From positions 434,001 to 498,000 of the forward strand of contig NZ_FOLV01000001.1 in NCBI RefSeq assembly GCF_900112415.1: a stretch of DNA of 64,000 bases. The letters are read 5' to 3'. Both the position numbers and the translations under genes were made by a program. Shown here one piece after another: positions 42,999-52,223 of this stretch. Each line of letters opens with the position of its first letter. Position 1 is the stretch's first letter. The DNA comes from Bacillus sp. 491mf (GTDB taxonomy: Bacteria > Bacillota > Bacilli > Bacillales > Bacillaceae_G). Below the pieces are notes generated by a model. That model saw nothing but the letters and a program-made list of their open reading frames with translations. It made no database searches and was not told the DNA's origin.

Positions 42999-44887
42999 GA
43001 ATGTTAACAGTTGAAAATGTATCGAAATCATATGGAGATAAACCATTATTTAATGGCCTATCTTTTAGTATTGCCGAAGGGCAGCGCGCTGGTATTATCG
43101 GTGTAAATGGAACAGGTAAGTCAACGCTATTAAAAATTATTGCGGGGGTAGAAATTCCAGATACAGGGGAAATGACGCATACACGTGGGTATACGATTAG
43201 TTATTTATCACAGCAACCAGATTTTAAAGAAAATTTAACTGTACTAGAGCAAGTGTTTCATGGTGATACACCGTTAATTCGTCTTCTTCGTGAGTATGAG
43301 CAAACATTATTGAACTTAGAAAAAAATCCAACAAGTGAAAAAGCGCAGGAGTCATTATTCGCAGTTCAGCAGCGTATGGATGCAATGAATGCTTGGGAAG
43401 CGAATGCAAATGCAAAATCATTGTTAACAAAGCTCGGTATTACTGATTTCTCTGCGGAAGTTGGGAATTTATCGGGCGGACAGAAAAAACGTATTGCGAT
43501 GGCGCAATGTTTTATTCAAACACCAGATTTATTAATTTTAGACGAGCCGACGAACCATCTTGATCATGAAACGGTAGAATGGCTAGAAGAATATTTATCA
43601 CGTTATACAGGAGCCGTTTTACTTGTTACGCATGATCGTTATTTTCTAGATCGTGTAACGAACCGTATTTTTGAATTAGAAAATGGCAAGTTATATAGCT
43701 ATGAAGGAAATTACGGTGCTTTTTTAGAAGCGAAAGCACTTCGAGAAGAACAAGAAATAGCGCAGGAAGCAAAGCGTCAAAACTTATATCGCCGTGAACT
43801 TGCTTGGATTCGCCGCGGTGCGAAGGCACGCTCTACGAAGCAAAAGGCACGTATTCAGCGCTTTGAAGAATTGCAAAAGCAAGAAGGACCAAGTGCAAAA
43901 CAAAACGTTGATATTGCACTTGGAGGCAGCCGACTTGGAAAGAAAGTATTGGAATTAAAAGATGTGACAAAAACATTTGGTGATAAAACGGTTCTTCATC
44001 ATTTCCAATATATAGTGAAACCAGGGGATCGTATCGGTATTATCGGTGCGAATGGCAGTGGGAAATCTTCTCTATTAAACATGCTTGCTGGTAAAATCAC
44101 ACCGGACAGCGGTGAGATTGAAGTTGGGCAAACGGTAAAAATCGCATACTATACGCAAGAAAATGAAGATATGAATTTAAATCAGCGGATGATTGAGTAT
44201 ATTAAAGAAGCAGCTGAAGTGATTCATACGACAGATGGAAAAACGATCAGTGCTTCGCAAATGTTAGAACGTTTCTTATTCGAACCGCACACACATGGTA
44301 CACCGCTTAGCAAATTATCAGGTGGTGAAAAAAGAAGATTATATTTATTGCGTATTTTAATGGGAGAACCGAATGTTTTGCTTTTAGATGAGCCGACGAA
44401 CGATTTAGATACGCAAACATTAACCGTGCTTGAGGATTATTTAGAAGAGTTTCCTGGTGTTGTCCTTACTGTTTCGCATGATCGATATTTCCTTGATAAA
44501 ATTGCAGAAGAGCTGTTTGTATTTGAAGGGGACGGAAACGTTCGCATCTTCTTTGGCAGCTATAGCGATTATTTAGATGAGAAAAAAGCACAAGAAGCAT
44601 TATTAAAAGCAGAAGTTCAGAAAGAAAAGAAAGTAGAAGAAGCGCCAAAACAACAAAGAAAACGTAAGCTATCCTATAATGAACAGCGTGAATGGGAAAC
44701 GATTGAAGATAAAATCGCAGAATTAGAAGCGAAAATTGAAAGCATTACAGAAGAATTAGAAAAAGTGGGCGCTGATTATACGAAAGCGCAGCAACTCTCT
44801 GAAGAGCAGCAGCGAACAGAAGAAGAATTAGAACAGACTATGGAGCGTTGGAGTGAATTATCTGACATTGTAGAAGGATTAAAGTAA
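42995..44887 (+). CDS. yfmR: ABC-F family ATPase, YfmR-like
   Basis: A 630-residue protein with two ABC domains and no membrane spans. Walker A motifs are GVNGTGKST (about 37) and GANGSGKSS (about 350). Signatures are LSGGQKKRIAM and LSGGEKRRLYL; Walker B motifs are LLILDEPTN and VLLLDEPTN. The inter-domain arm is short to medium, and a C-terminal coiled coil (about 550-630) is present, as in Uup/YfmR. ABC-F proteins of this type act on the ribosome E site to relieve stalled translation. Start at 42995 overlaps the HD gene stop. Confidence 0.9.
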   Translation: MRMLTVENVSKSYGDKPLFNGLSFSIAEGQRAGIIGVNGTGKSTLLKIIAGVEIPDTGEMTHTRGYTISYLSQQPDFKENLTVLEQVFHGDTPLIRLLREYEQTLLNLEKNPTSEKAQESLFAVQQRMDAMNAWEANANAKSLLTKLGITDFSAEVGNLSGGQKKRIAMAQCFIQTPDLLILDEPTNHLDHETVEWLEEYLSRYTGAVLLVTHDRYFLDRVTNRIFELENGKLYSYEGNYGAFLEAKALREEQEIAQEAKRQNLYRRELAWIRRGAKARSTKQKARIQRFEELQKQEGPSAKQNVDIALGGSRLGKKVLELKDVTKTFGDKTVLHHFQYIVKPGDRIGIIGANGSGKSSLLNMLAGKITPDSGEIEVGQTVKIAYYTQENEDMNLNQRMIEYIKEAAEVIHTTDGKTISASQMLERFLFEPHTHGTPLSKLSGGEKRRLYLLRILMGEPNVLLLDEPTNDLDTQTLTVLEDYLEEFPGVVLTVSHDRYFLDKIAEELFVFEGDGNVRIFFGSYSDYLDEKKAQEALLKAEVQKEKKVEEAPKQQRKRKLSYNEQREWETIEDKIAELEAKIESITEELEKVGADYTKAQQLSEEQQRTEEELEQTMERWSELSDIVEGLK

Positions 44888-44963
44888 AAACAAGCTGCAT
44901 ATGTTGAAATGTAAAGAGAAAACCTTTACACTATTTGGTAGAATCTATTTTAGGAGGGAAAAT

Positions 44964-45695
44964 ATGCGCACATCTAATCCAATGTTAAAGAAAGATACGT
45001 TTCGTAAAGAGGGCGTAAGTACTTCAGCAATGACAGTCGGTGGTGCTGTTGCTAAAACGTTTATTATGCTCATATTGTTATTAGGAACGTCTGTGTACTC
45101 GTATATGCAGATGATGCAAAATAAAATGCAAATGCCAGTGTTATTTGGTGCATTAATTATTGCGACAATTATCGCATTTGTAGCGATATTCGTACCGCGT
45201 ATTTCACCAATTACAGCACCAATTTATGCAGCAGTGGAAGGAATTGTTTTAGGCAGTATTTCCGCTATATATACAATGAAGTTTGGTGATTATATTATAT
45301 TACACGCAGTGCTATTAACAATCTCTATTTTACTAGCAATGTTAGTGTTATATGCGACGCGTGTTGTGAAAGTGACTGATAAGTTCCGTACGGGTGTAAT
45401 GGCAGCAACGTTTGGAATTGCGATTATGTATTTAACCGTTTTCGTTTTACAGCTATTTGGCGTGCCAGTTCCATTCTTACATCAAGGCGGAACAATTGGT
45501 ATCATTGTCAGCGCAGTTGTAATTGTTGTTGCTGCATTAAACTTAATGTTAGACTTCGATTTCATTGAAGGCGGTGCACGCGGCGGCGCTCCAAAATATA
45601 TGGAGTGGTACGGTGCGATGGGCTTAATGATGACATTAGTTTGGTTATACTTAGAAATTTTACGTTTCGTTTCTTATTTTGTAAAAAATGATTAA
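44964..45695 (+). CDS. Bax inhibitor-1/YccA-like membrane protein
   Basis: A 243-residue protein starting at 44964, preceded by taggaggga. Seven membrane spans are apparent (VAKTFIMLILLLGTSVYSYM, VLFGALIIATIIAFVAIFVP, then five more), with the loop EGGARGGAPKYMEWYGAMGL typical of the COG4760 branch. Members of the wider family influence ion, often Ca, leakage and membrane protein quality control. It has its own terminator. Confidence 0.88.
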   Translation: MRTSNPMLKKDTFRKEGVSTSAMTVGGAVAKTFIMLILLLGTSVYSYMQMMQNKMQMPVLFGALIIATIIAFVAIFVPRISPITAPIYAAVEGIVLGSISAIYTMKFGDYIILHAVLLTISILLAMLVLYATRVVKVTDKFRTGVMAATFGIAIMYLTVFVLQLFGVPVPFLHQGGTIGIIVSAVVIVVAALNLMLDFDFIEGGARGGAPKYMEWYGAMGLMMTLVWLYLEILRFVSYFVKND

Positions 45696-45702
45696 CGTAC
45701 TG

Positions 45703-45738
45703 AAATCCTGCATGATTGTATCATGCAGGATTTCTTTT
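45703..45738 (+). terminator. Rho-independent terminator
   Basis: aaatcctgcatga pairs perfectly with tcatgcaggattt around five bases, followed by cttttt. Confidence 0.9.
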
Positions 45739-45775
45739 TGGAATTTTATAGAGATAAAGACGCATTTTTATATGG

Positions 45776-45788
45776 AAAAATATTTTTT
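45776..45788 (+). promoter_or_regulatory. Possible ComK AT-box before ssbB
   Basis: AAAA-N5-TTTT fits one half of a ComK box, with further A/T tracts just downstream. ssbB is a competence gene in B. subtilis. The region is so AT-rich that chance is likely. Confidence 0.3.
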
Positions 45789-45847
45789 TACATTTTTTAC
45801 TACACATCTCGTTTTTTCTACAATAAAGAAAAAAACGAAGAGGTGAC

Positions 45848-46195
45848 ATGAATCGTATGATGAATCGAGTTGCGTTAATTGGCAGATTAACAAAGGATCC
45901 AGAGTTATTCTATACAAAGCAAGGAATTGCTTATGCACGTATATGTGTTGCGGTAAATAGAGGATTTCGTAATAGTTTAGGAGAGCAACAAGCAGATTTT
46001 ATTCATTGCATGATTTGGCGGAAATCAGCGGAAAATGTAACAATGTACTGCAAAAAAGGGGAACTTGTTGGTATAACAGGACATATTCATACGAGTCAAT
46101 ACAATAATGAGAGTGGTAAGAGAATATATAAGACAGAAGTTGTGATTGAAAGAATTACATTTTTAGAGAAGAAAAAAGAGCAAGCACCTCAGTAG
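45848..46195 (+). CDS. ssbB: Short single-stranded DNA-binding protein (SsbB type)
   Basis: A 115-residue SSB that ends soon after the OB fold. The fold is seen in NRVALIGRLTKDPELFYTKQ, YARICVAVNRGFRNSLGEQQ, ADFIHCMIWRKSAENVTMYC and GELVGITGHIHTSQYN. The acidic interaction tail of full SSB is missing, as in SsbB, the competence-associated paralog. It binds incoming or recombining single strands. Start ATG 45848 follows gaggtgac. Confidence 0.88.
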   Translation: MNRMMNRVALIGRLTKDPELFYTKQGIAYARICVAVNRGFRNSLGEQQADFIHCMIWRKSAENVTMYCKKGELVGITGHIHTSQYNNESGKRIYKTEVVIERITFLEKKKEQAPQ

Positions 46196-46258
46196 GAGTC
46201 TTAATTGAGAACATGTTACAATACAGCTAAGAACAGCAATAAAGGAGAGAGAAATTAC

Positions 46259-47386
46259 GTGAGGATTAAAGGCATTGAACCGACACCAAGTCCAAATACA
46301 ATGAAGGTTATTTTAAATGAAGTACTACCAGCAGGAGCACGAAACAATTATACGCGTGATAATGCAATAGAGGCTCCAGAGAGAGTGCAGCAAATTTTGC
46401 AAATTGAAGGTGTAAAAGGTGTATATCATGTAGCGGACTTTTTAGCAGTAGAGCGTAATGCGAAATTTGACTGGAAACATATTTTACAGCAAGTACGCGC
46501 GGTCTTCGGTGAAGAAGTCGTAACAGAGAGCGAACAAGAACAGAATGCCCATTTTGGGGAAGTGAAAGTGTTTATTCAAATGTTCTTTACCATTCCGATG
46601 CAAGTGAAACTAACCGATGGTACAACTGAAGAACGCGTAGGGTTACCAGACCGTTTTAAAGAAGCGATTATGAAAGTGCAAATGACAGCGCCGAATGTTG
46701 TGAAAGAGCGTAAATGGATGGAGCAAAGTACACGTTATGGTAGTTTTGAAGAGATTGGAAAAGAAGTTGCGGAAGAGGTTGTTGCAACGTATCCAATCGA
46801 TCGTGTAGAGGCAATTGTCCAAGAATTATTACAGCAGGCAGGGGAAGTAGAAGTAACGATTACAAAGCGTGAGCCATATAAAGTAACAGAGGAAATGATG
46901 AATGATTCTGATTGGACAAAACGCTATGCAGCGCTTGAACAAATGGATCCAACAGAAGAAGATATTCCTGTATTAGAGAAAGCGCTAGAAGATGAAAAAG
47001 TATCGATTCGCCGCTTAGCAACTGCTTATTTAGGAATGGTCAAAGGGGAACGTGTCTTGCCTTTACTCTATAAGGTATTATTAGATAAATCAGTTAGTGT
47101 ACGCCGCACAGCAGGTGATTGCTTATCAGATATCGGTGATCCTGCTGCAATGTTTGTGATGATTAAAGCGTTAAAAGATTCAAGTAAACTTGTACGTTGG
47201 CGTGCGGCAATGTTTCTGTTTGAAATTGGTGACGAAAGTGCAATCCCAGCACTTCGCGTAGCGCAAGAGGATCCAGAATTTGAAGTAGCAATGCAAGCAC
47301 GTTTAGCACTTGAACGTATTGAAGGCGGTGAAGAGGCTAAAGGTTCTGTATGGAAGCAAATGACGGAGTACAGAAAAGGGGAATAA
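46259..47386 (+). CDS. cvfC: CvfC/YpgR family protein with Nfu-like and HEAT-repeat domains
   Basis: A 375-residue protein; GTG 46259 has aaaggagag before it. The N-terminus (about 1-85) resembles the scaffold Nfu/NifU N-terminal domain (RIKGIEPTPSPNTMKVILNE, then GVKGVYHVADFLAVERN). The C-terminal half carries HEAT-like repeats (RRLATAYLGMVKGERVLPLL, RRTAGDCLSDIGDPAAM, RWRAAMFLFEIGDESAIPAL). This layout is the conserved virulence factor C family, known as YpgR in B. subtilis. The molecular role is not established. It overlaps no gene and is followed within 5 nt by a DCC protein. Confidence 0.88.
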   Translation: MRIKGIEPTPSPNTMKVILNEVLPAGARNNYTRDNAIEAPERVQQILQIEGVKGVYHVADFLAVERNAKFDWKHILQQVRAVFGEEVVTESEQEQNAHFGEVKVFIQMFFTIPMQVKLTDGTTEERVGLPDRFKEAIMKVQMTAPNVVKERKWMEQSTRYGSFEEIGKEVAEEVVATYPIDRVEAIVQELLQQAGEVEVTITKREPYKVTEEMMNDSDWTKRYAALEQMDPTEEDIPVLEKALEDEKVSIRRLATAYLGMVKGERVLPLLYKVLLDKSVSVRRTAGDCLSDIGDPAAMFVMIKALKDSSKLVRWRAAMFLFEIGDESAIPALRVAQEDPEFEVAMQARLALERIEGGEEAKGSVWKQMTEYRKGE

Positions 47387-47391
47387 TAACT

Positions 47392-47775
47392 ATGATTGTC
47401 TTTTACGATAGTTGGTGCCCGATGTGTACAAAGGTTGCAAATCGAACGAAGGAACTAGATAAAAAAGGAAAAATAACATTTGTTTCGTTTCGCGATGAAG
47501 AAGTTGTTCAGCAATATTGTTTATCAGAAGAGATGCAGCAAAACATGGAGAAACATTTATACATTTATAAGGATGCCCGCTGGTATAAAGGGATTCAAAG
47601 TGTATATGTCTTAGCGAAAGTAATTCCAGCTTACTGGGCAATCGTACCTTTTATTAAACTATCAATTCTTTTCGGATTTGGTCATGTAGTATATGATTAT
47701 ATTGCAACAAAAAGGGAAATTGTCCCTGTTGGACATTGTAAAAATGGTGTTTGTGAAATCCCAAGGAAAAAATAA
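47392..47775 (+). CDS. DCC family thiol-disulfide oxidoreductase (DUF393)
   Basis: A 127-residue protein. MIVFYDSWCPMCTKVANRTK has the DxxCPxC motif of this family. YIYKDARWYKGIQSVYVLAK and a hydrophobic segment (YWAIVPFIKLSILFGFGHVV) follow. A second Cys pair lies at the C-terminus (HCKNGVCEI). Likely a redox protein with thioredoxin-like active site, possibly membrane-associated. Closely spaced after cvfC, so likely co-transcribed. Confidence 0.85.
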   Translation: MIVFYDSWCPMCTKVANRTKELDKKGKITFVSFRDEEVVQQYCLSEEMQQNMEKHLYIYKDARWYKGIQSVYVLAKVIPAYWAIVPFIKLSILFGFGHVVYDYIATKREIVPVGHCKNGVCEIPRKK

Positions 47776-47859
47776 GAAAGTCATGATGTTTCTTTTGCGT
47801 CTAGTATTAGAGCGTGATATGATGAATTTGGAATGAAAGTTGAAGGAGAGATTGGTAAC

Positions 47860-48294
47860 ATGACAAATGCATACGAAGAATATATGCGCCAAATGGTAAT
47901 TCCGATGCGTCAAGAATTAGTACGCGCAGGATTTAAAGAATTAACAACGGCAGAAGGTGTCCAAGAATACATGGAAAATGCAGAAGGAACTACATTAGTT
48001 GTTGTGAACTCTGTTTGTGGTTGCGCAGCAGGTTTAGCGCGTCCATCAGCTGGTCAAGCGGTTGTGCGTTCTGAGAAGCAACCTAACAACCTTGTTACTG
48101 TATTTGCAGGTCAAGATAAAGAGGCAACAGCGATGATGCGCTCTTACTTTGATGAAATTCCGCCATCTTCACCATCTATGGCACTATTAAAAGGAAAAGA
48201 AGTTGTTCACTTCGTTCACCGTCATGAAATTGAAGGTGCAACAATGGAAGAGATTATTCAAAACTTAGAACAAGCTTTTGAAAAGCATTGCTAA
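47860..48294 (+). CDS. brxA: Bacilliredoxin (BrxA/BrxB family)
   Basis: A 144-residue protein starting at 47860 after gaaggagag. The active site is SVCGCAAGLARPS with the CGC motif. The family removes bacillithiol from S-bacillithiolated proteins under oxidative stress. Two paralogs exist in Bacillus (YphP and YqiW); the neighbourhood with YpgQ and YpgR relatives favours YphP/BrxA. That choice is from context. Confidence 0.85.
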   Translation: MTNAYEEYMRQMVIPMRQELVRAGFKELTTAEGVQEYMENAEGTTLVVVNSVCGCAAGLARPSAGQAVVRSEKQPNNLVTVFAGQDKEATAMMRSYFDEIPPSSPSMALLKGKEVVHFVHRHEIEGATMEEIIQNLEQAFEKHC

Positions 48295-48319
48295 AAAGGG
48301 AGAGATTTTCTCCCTTTTT
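48294..48319 (+). terminator. Rho-independent terminator
   Basis: aaaagggaga pairs with tctccctttt around five bases, with T run, directly after the bacilliredoxin stop. Confidence 0.85.
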
Positions 48320-48339
48320 CTTAGTATTGAGGTGAAAGA

Positions 48340-49116
48340 ATGATTGTAACGACAGCTGGACGAACAAATAAAGAAATGACTGCATATGCTGAAAAAATAG
48401 CAGCAGATTTGCAAAGTTCTTTTCTTGTGAGAAATGATCGTCCAATTTATGAATTACATGAGCAATATAAACAAGATGTACTTGTTGCAGGGAAAAATCG
48501 ATTAGCGATTTACCCGCAAGGAACGGAAGAATCGTTCTTTTTTCATCCGAACTCAGCGATGTTTCGTGTGAAGCGATTAATGCGCGGTGAACATGATCCA
48601 TTTCTGCAAGCTGCGCAGCTAGAAAAAGGGATGACGGTGTTAGATTGTACACTTGGCATGGCATCTGATAGCATTGTGGCAAGTTATGCTGTAGGAGAAG
48701 CAGGACAGGTCACTGGGTTAGAAGGTAATCGCTATATGGCGTATTTAATTGAAAAAGGTATTCAGCAGTGGGATGCAGGTGTAACAGAAATTACCGAAGC
48801 GATGCAGCGAATTACTGTAAAGCATACGGAGCATTTATCTTTTTTAGAGCAATGTGCTGATCATAGTTATGATGTCGTATATTTAGATCCGATGTTTGAA
48901 GAAACAGTATTAGAATCTGATGGGATTCGTGGTTTAAAGCATTTTGCATTGTACAATGATATTACAAATGAGACAATTAAAGAGGCTAAGCGTGTAGCGC
49001 GAAAACGTGTTGTATTAAAGGATCATTTTCGCAGCATGCGTTTTGAAAAACATAACTTCTCAGTCTACAAACGAAAAAGCGCAAAATTTCATTTTGGTGT
49101 GATTGAAACTTGCTAA
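48340..49116 (+). CDS. SAM-dependent methyltransferase, RsmJ-like
   Basis: A 258-residue protein. The order of elements, GRTNKEMTAYAEKIAADLQS, FFHPNSAMFRVKRLMRGEHD, VLDCTLGMASDSIVASYAVG (SAM site) and YDVVYLDPMFEE, resembles the RsmJ-type rRNA methyltransferases. The catalytic-like LDPMFEE is kept. It probably modifies RNA; the target is not shown by sequence. It lies between the bacilliredoxin terminator and the argS T-box. Confidence 0.78.
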   Translation: MIVTTAGRTNKEMTAYAEKIAADLQSSFLVRNDRPIYELHEQYKQDVLVAGKNRLAIYPQGTEESFFFHPNSAMFRVKRLMRGEHDPFLQAAQLEKGMTVLDCTLGMASDSIVASYAVGEAGQVTGLEGNRYMAYLIEKGIQQWDAGVTEITEAMQRITVKHTEHLSFLEQCADHSYDVVYLDPMFEETVLESDGIRGLKHFALYNDITNETIKEAKRVARKRVVLKDHFRSMRFEKHNFSVYKRKSAKFHFGVIETC

Positions 49117-49164
49117 TTATTAGACAATATGTATAATAGATTATAATAAATTGTATAGAAAATC

Positions 49165-49398
49165 TTGGATGAAGAGAGTAATTATTTTCAGAAGCAAAAG
49201 CGAGCTAGGGACGGTGAAAGCCTAGTGCAGAGAAAATAATGAAGCGCACTTCGGAGATGCTGCTTGAACGGTATAGTAGAGTAAGCCGGGGCTCCCTAAC
49301 CTCGTTATAAACGGGAAAGTGGTTCGTAATGAACAACAAGGGTGGTACCACGGGTGTAAACTCGTCTCTTTTTTAGAAAAGAGGCGAGTTTTTTTATT
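49165..49398 (+). promoter_or_regulatory. T-box riboswitch controlling argS
   Basis: A T-box leader with stem I (attattttc/gaaaataat), an apical ctagggacggtgaaagccta segment, and the T-box sequence AAGGGTGGTACCACGG at 49338-49353. It ends in a terminator (49359-49390) with a T run. By alignment with the ileS leader in this window, the specifier is CGC (Arg) at 49245-49247, followed by A. Uncharged tRNA-Arg should favour antitermination. Confidence 0.9.
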
Positions 49399-49420
49399 GA
49401 TAAAAAGGAGGAAGATACTG

Positions 49421-51109
49421 ATGGAATATAAAATGAAGTTTGCAAAGCATGTATTCGACGTATTAGAACCAGGTTTATCATTAGAACAAATTGCTGCTTT
49501 AATTGAAACACCAAAGCAAGATGAGTTTGGTGATGCAGCTTTTCCTTGTTTTACATTAGCAAAGCAATATAAAAAATCTCCAGCAGTTATTGCGCAGGAA
49601 CTAGCAGATCAATTATCTCACCCATTTTTTACAAAAGTAGAAGCGGTTGGACCATATGTAAATGTGTTCTTTGATCGTCAAACTGTTAGTAATGAAGTGT
49701 TAAATACAATATTAGACGGAAAAGAAGAATATGGACAGTTGTACTTTGGACAAGAAAAAACGGTTGTAATTGACTATTCATCTCCTAATATCGCGAAGCC
49801 GTTTTCGATGGGACATTTACGTTCTACAATGATTGGAAATGCATTAAAACAAATATGTGAAAAATGTGGTTTTGAAGTTGTAGGTATTAACTACGTTGGC
49901 GACTGGGGAACGCAGTTTGGAAAACTCATTACTGCTTATAAAAAATGGGGCGATGAAGAGCTTGTTAGAGAAGATCCGATTCGTGAGTTATTTAAGTTAT
50001 ATGTACGTTTTCATGAAGAAGTAAAAGAATATCCAATGCTTGAAGAAGAAGGTCGTGCCTGGTTTAAGAAACTGGAAGATGGCAACGAAGAAGCGGTATA
50101 TTTGTGGAACTGGTTCCGTCATGAATCGTTAAAAGAATTCTCTCGCATTTATGAACTGCTTGGCGTAGAATTCTCGAATTTTCAAGGGGAAGCATTTTAC
50201 AATGATAAGATGGATGATTTCGTTACGCTTCTAGAAGAAAAAGGTTTACTAGAAGAATCAGACGGAGCACAAGTTGTTAATTTAGAAGCAGAAGGAATGC
50301 CGCCATGTTTAATTAAAAAGTCAGATGGAGCTACTCTATATGCCACACGTGATTTAACAGCTGCACTATATCGTCAAAATACGTATAAGTTTGATAAAGC
50401 TCTATATGTCGTTGGAGATGAACAAAGCTTACATTTCTCACAATTTTTCACTGTACTAAAGAAATTAGGATTCCAGTGGGTAGAAGGCATGTCTCACGTT
50501 CCATTTGGACTTATTTTAAAAGATGGTAAGAAAATGTCTACTCGTAAAGGGAAAGTTGTTTTACTAGAAGAGGTATTAGAAGAAGCAATTACGCTTGCAA
50601 AGCAAAATATTGAAGAGAAGAATCCTAACTTAAAGAAGAAAGCTGAAGTAGCGAGACAAGTCGGGGTTGGCGCAGTTATTTTCCATGACTTAAAAAACGA
50701 ACGTATGCATAATATCGAATTTTCGCTTGAAAATATGTTGAAATTCGAAGGGGAAACAGGGCCATACGTACAATACACGCATGCGCGTACTTGTTCGCTG
50801 TTGAAAAAAAGCGATATGGATATTGAAAAACAAGAATTACAGTTAACAGATGATATAAGCTGGACATTGATAAAACTGCTTCATCGCTTCCCGCAAGTCA
50901 TTGAAACAGCTTTTGCGAAATATGAGCCATCTCATATTGCAAAATATTTATTAGACGTGGCGCAAGCGTTTAACAAATATTACGGTAACGTTCGTATTTT
51001 AGAAGAAAATGCAGAGAAAGAAAGTAGACTTGCACTTGTAAATGCGGTGGCTGTTGTATTAAAAGAAGGGTTACGATTACTTGGGATTGAAGCGCCTGAG
51101 GAGATGTAA
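49421..51109 (+). CDS. argS: Arginyl-tRNA synthetase
   Basis: A 562-residue class I synthetase. I use the ATG at 49421 after aaggagga; an upstream in-frame reading lies in the T-box leader. The N-terminal additional domain (about 1-110, TPKQDEFGDAAFPCFTLAKQ) is followed by SSPNIAKPFSMGHLRST with the HIGH-like motif MGHL. The KMSK-like motif is KKMSTRKGKVV (about 370). An anticodon-binding helical domain ends the protein. It charges tRNA-Arg, and the T-box leader shows amino-acid-dependent control. Confidence 0.95.
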   Translation: MEYKMKFAKHVFDVLEPGLSLEQIAALIETPKQDEFGDAAFPCFTLAKQYKKSPAVIAQELADQLSHPFFTKVEAVGPYVNVFFDRQTVSNEVLNTILDGKEEYGQLYFGQEKTVVIDYSSPNIAKPFSMGHLRSTMIGNALKQICEKCGFEVVGINYVGDWGTQFGKLITAYKKWGDEELVREDPIRELFKLYVRFHEEVKEYPMLEEEGRAWFKKLEDGNEEAVYLWNWFRHESLKEFSRIYELLGVEFSNFQGEAFYNDKMDDFVTLLEEKGLLEESDGAQVVNLEAEGMPPCLIKKSDGATLYATRDLTAALYRQNTYKFDKALYVVGDEQSLHFSQFFTVLKKLGFQWVEGMSHVPFGLILKDGKKMSTRKGKVVLLEEVLEEAITLAKQNIEEKNPNLKKKAEVARQVGVGAVIFHDLKNERMHNIEFSLENMLKFEGETGPYVQYTHARTCSLLKKSDMDIEKQELQLTDDISWTLIKLLHRFPQVIETAFAKYEPSHIAKYLLDVAQAFNKYYGNVRILEENAEKESRLALVNAVAVVLKEGLRLLGIEAPEEM

Positions 51110-51150
51110 TAGATGTAAAAGAGAATTGCCCCTTTACAATTATTAATCTA

Positions 51151-51318
51151 AAGGGATAATGGACGTATTTATATCACGCCGTTGATTCAGAAGGGAACAC
51201 CATTGATTTTTATTGAAGTAAATCAAGGGATAAACAAGCAGCCAAGTGCTTTTTCAAGAAAGCCTTGGCTTTTTTGTACGTTTCTAAACCTCGCGTAATA
51301 ACAGCAGATAAAAAACCT
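51151..51318 (+). pseudogene. IS6 family transposase remnant
   Basis: One plus-strand frame reads WTYLYHAVDSEGNTIDFY, stop, SKSRDKQAAKCFFKKALA and SKPRVITADKKP. This is the DDE core of IS6/IS240-type transposases. It contains internal stops and lacks both ends. It is a decayed fragment of a lost insertion. Confidence 0.85.
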
Positions 51319-51432
51319 GTAGGAATCTATTAGTATCCGTGTTCTTCTTCCTATATTTCCACAAGAACCTTTTTTATAAAGAGAAAATTAAATAACTTTA
51401 TTATTCGTAAACAGAAAAAGGATTTTTTTATT

Positions 51433-51463
51433 TTGACATTAGGTTAACCCTATAGTTTATATT
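51433..51463 (+). promoter_or_regulatory. MerR-type promoter with 19-bp spacer
   Basis: TTGACA (51433-51438) and TATATT (51458-51463) are separated by 19 bases, longer than usual. The palindromic core GGTTAACC lies inside the spacer. This is the classic distorted promoter that MerR proteins activate, here directly before a merR gene. Confidence 0.8.
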
Positions 51464-51485
51464 TGGAATAGAAAAGAGGGATAGC

Positions 51486-52223
51486 ATGAAAGGAACAATT
51501 ACAATAAATCAATTGGCTAGAATTTTTGACATTAGTCATCATCAAATAAGATATTACGAAGAAAAAGGGCTATTGTTTCCGTCCTATGTTGATAAAAATA
51601 AGTACAGAAAATATGCTCTTAAAGAAATTTATCAACTTGCCCAAATACTGATGTTACGAAATTTAAATATTTCAATTATTCAAATTAAAGATATATTTAA
51701 AACTTATCAAAAAAGAGAATACCTGAATCTATTAAATGAAAAATCGAATGAAATTATTGATGAAATCAAAAGGTTAACTGAAATTCAAAAATCTATAGAA
51801 TATCATATGAATAACTTGACAAAAGAAAAGATAGATTCAACAAAGTATGTAGAAAATATTCATTTGAAAAAAATTATTACATTAAGAGCAGATGAGAATC
51901 TAACTGCAAAAGATGTTTATGAGATGAAGTTATCAACTTTATTGTTTGGTAATGATATCTTTTATGTTTTTGAAGAAGATACGTATCACTTATGTATAAA
52001 AACAGATGGTAATGCAGATTTTGTAATGAAAGAGGGGCTATATAAATCATTATATATACATGGAGGAACGGATGAGGAGTTTGAGGAACGGTTACTTACT
52101 ATTATTACTAAAGAGAACTTTCCGATATATGCCATAGAATATTCAAATGAAATTTTTATTAGTGGTGACATTCTTGAACTAGAAATTTTAATGCCGGCAA
52201 AGGGGGATGAAGATGATAATTAA
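51486..52223 (+). CDS. MerR family transcriptional regulator
   Basis: A 245-residue protein. The winged helix is TITINQLARIFDISHHQIRY, then YEEKGLLFPSYVDKNKYRKY. A dimerisation helix follows (about 75-110). The C-terminal 130 residues look like a ligand-sensing domain (DVYEMKLSTLLFGNDIFYVF), perhaps GyrI-like. It probably controls itself and the adjacent acetyltransferase from the spacer promoter upstream. The ligand is unknown. Confidence 0.87.
   Translation: MKGTITINQLARIFDISHHQIRYYEEKGLLFPSYVDKNKYRKYALKEIYQLAQILMLRNLNISIIQIKDIFKTYQKREYLNLLNEKSNEIIDEIKRLTEIQKSIEYHMNNLTKEKIDSTKYVENIHLKKIITLRADENLTAKDVYEMKLSTLLFGNDIFYVFEEDTYHLCIKTDGNADFVMKEGLYKSLYIHGGTDEEFEERLLTIITKENFPIYAIEYSNEIFISGDILELEILMPAKGDEDDN

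Noticed and set aside
49319-49420. Extended N-terminus of argS
   Set aside because: This in-frame stretch is the T-box and terminator of the leader.
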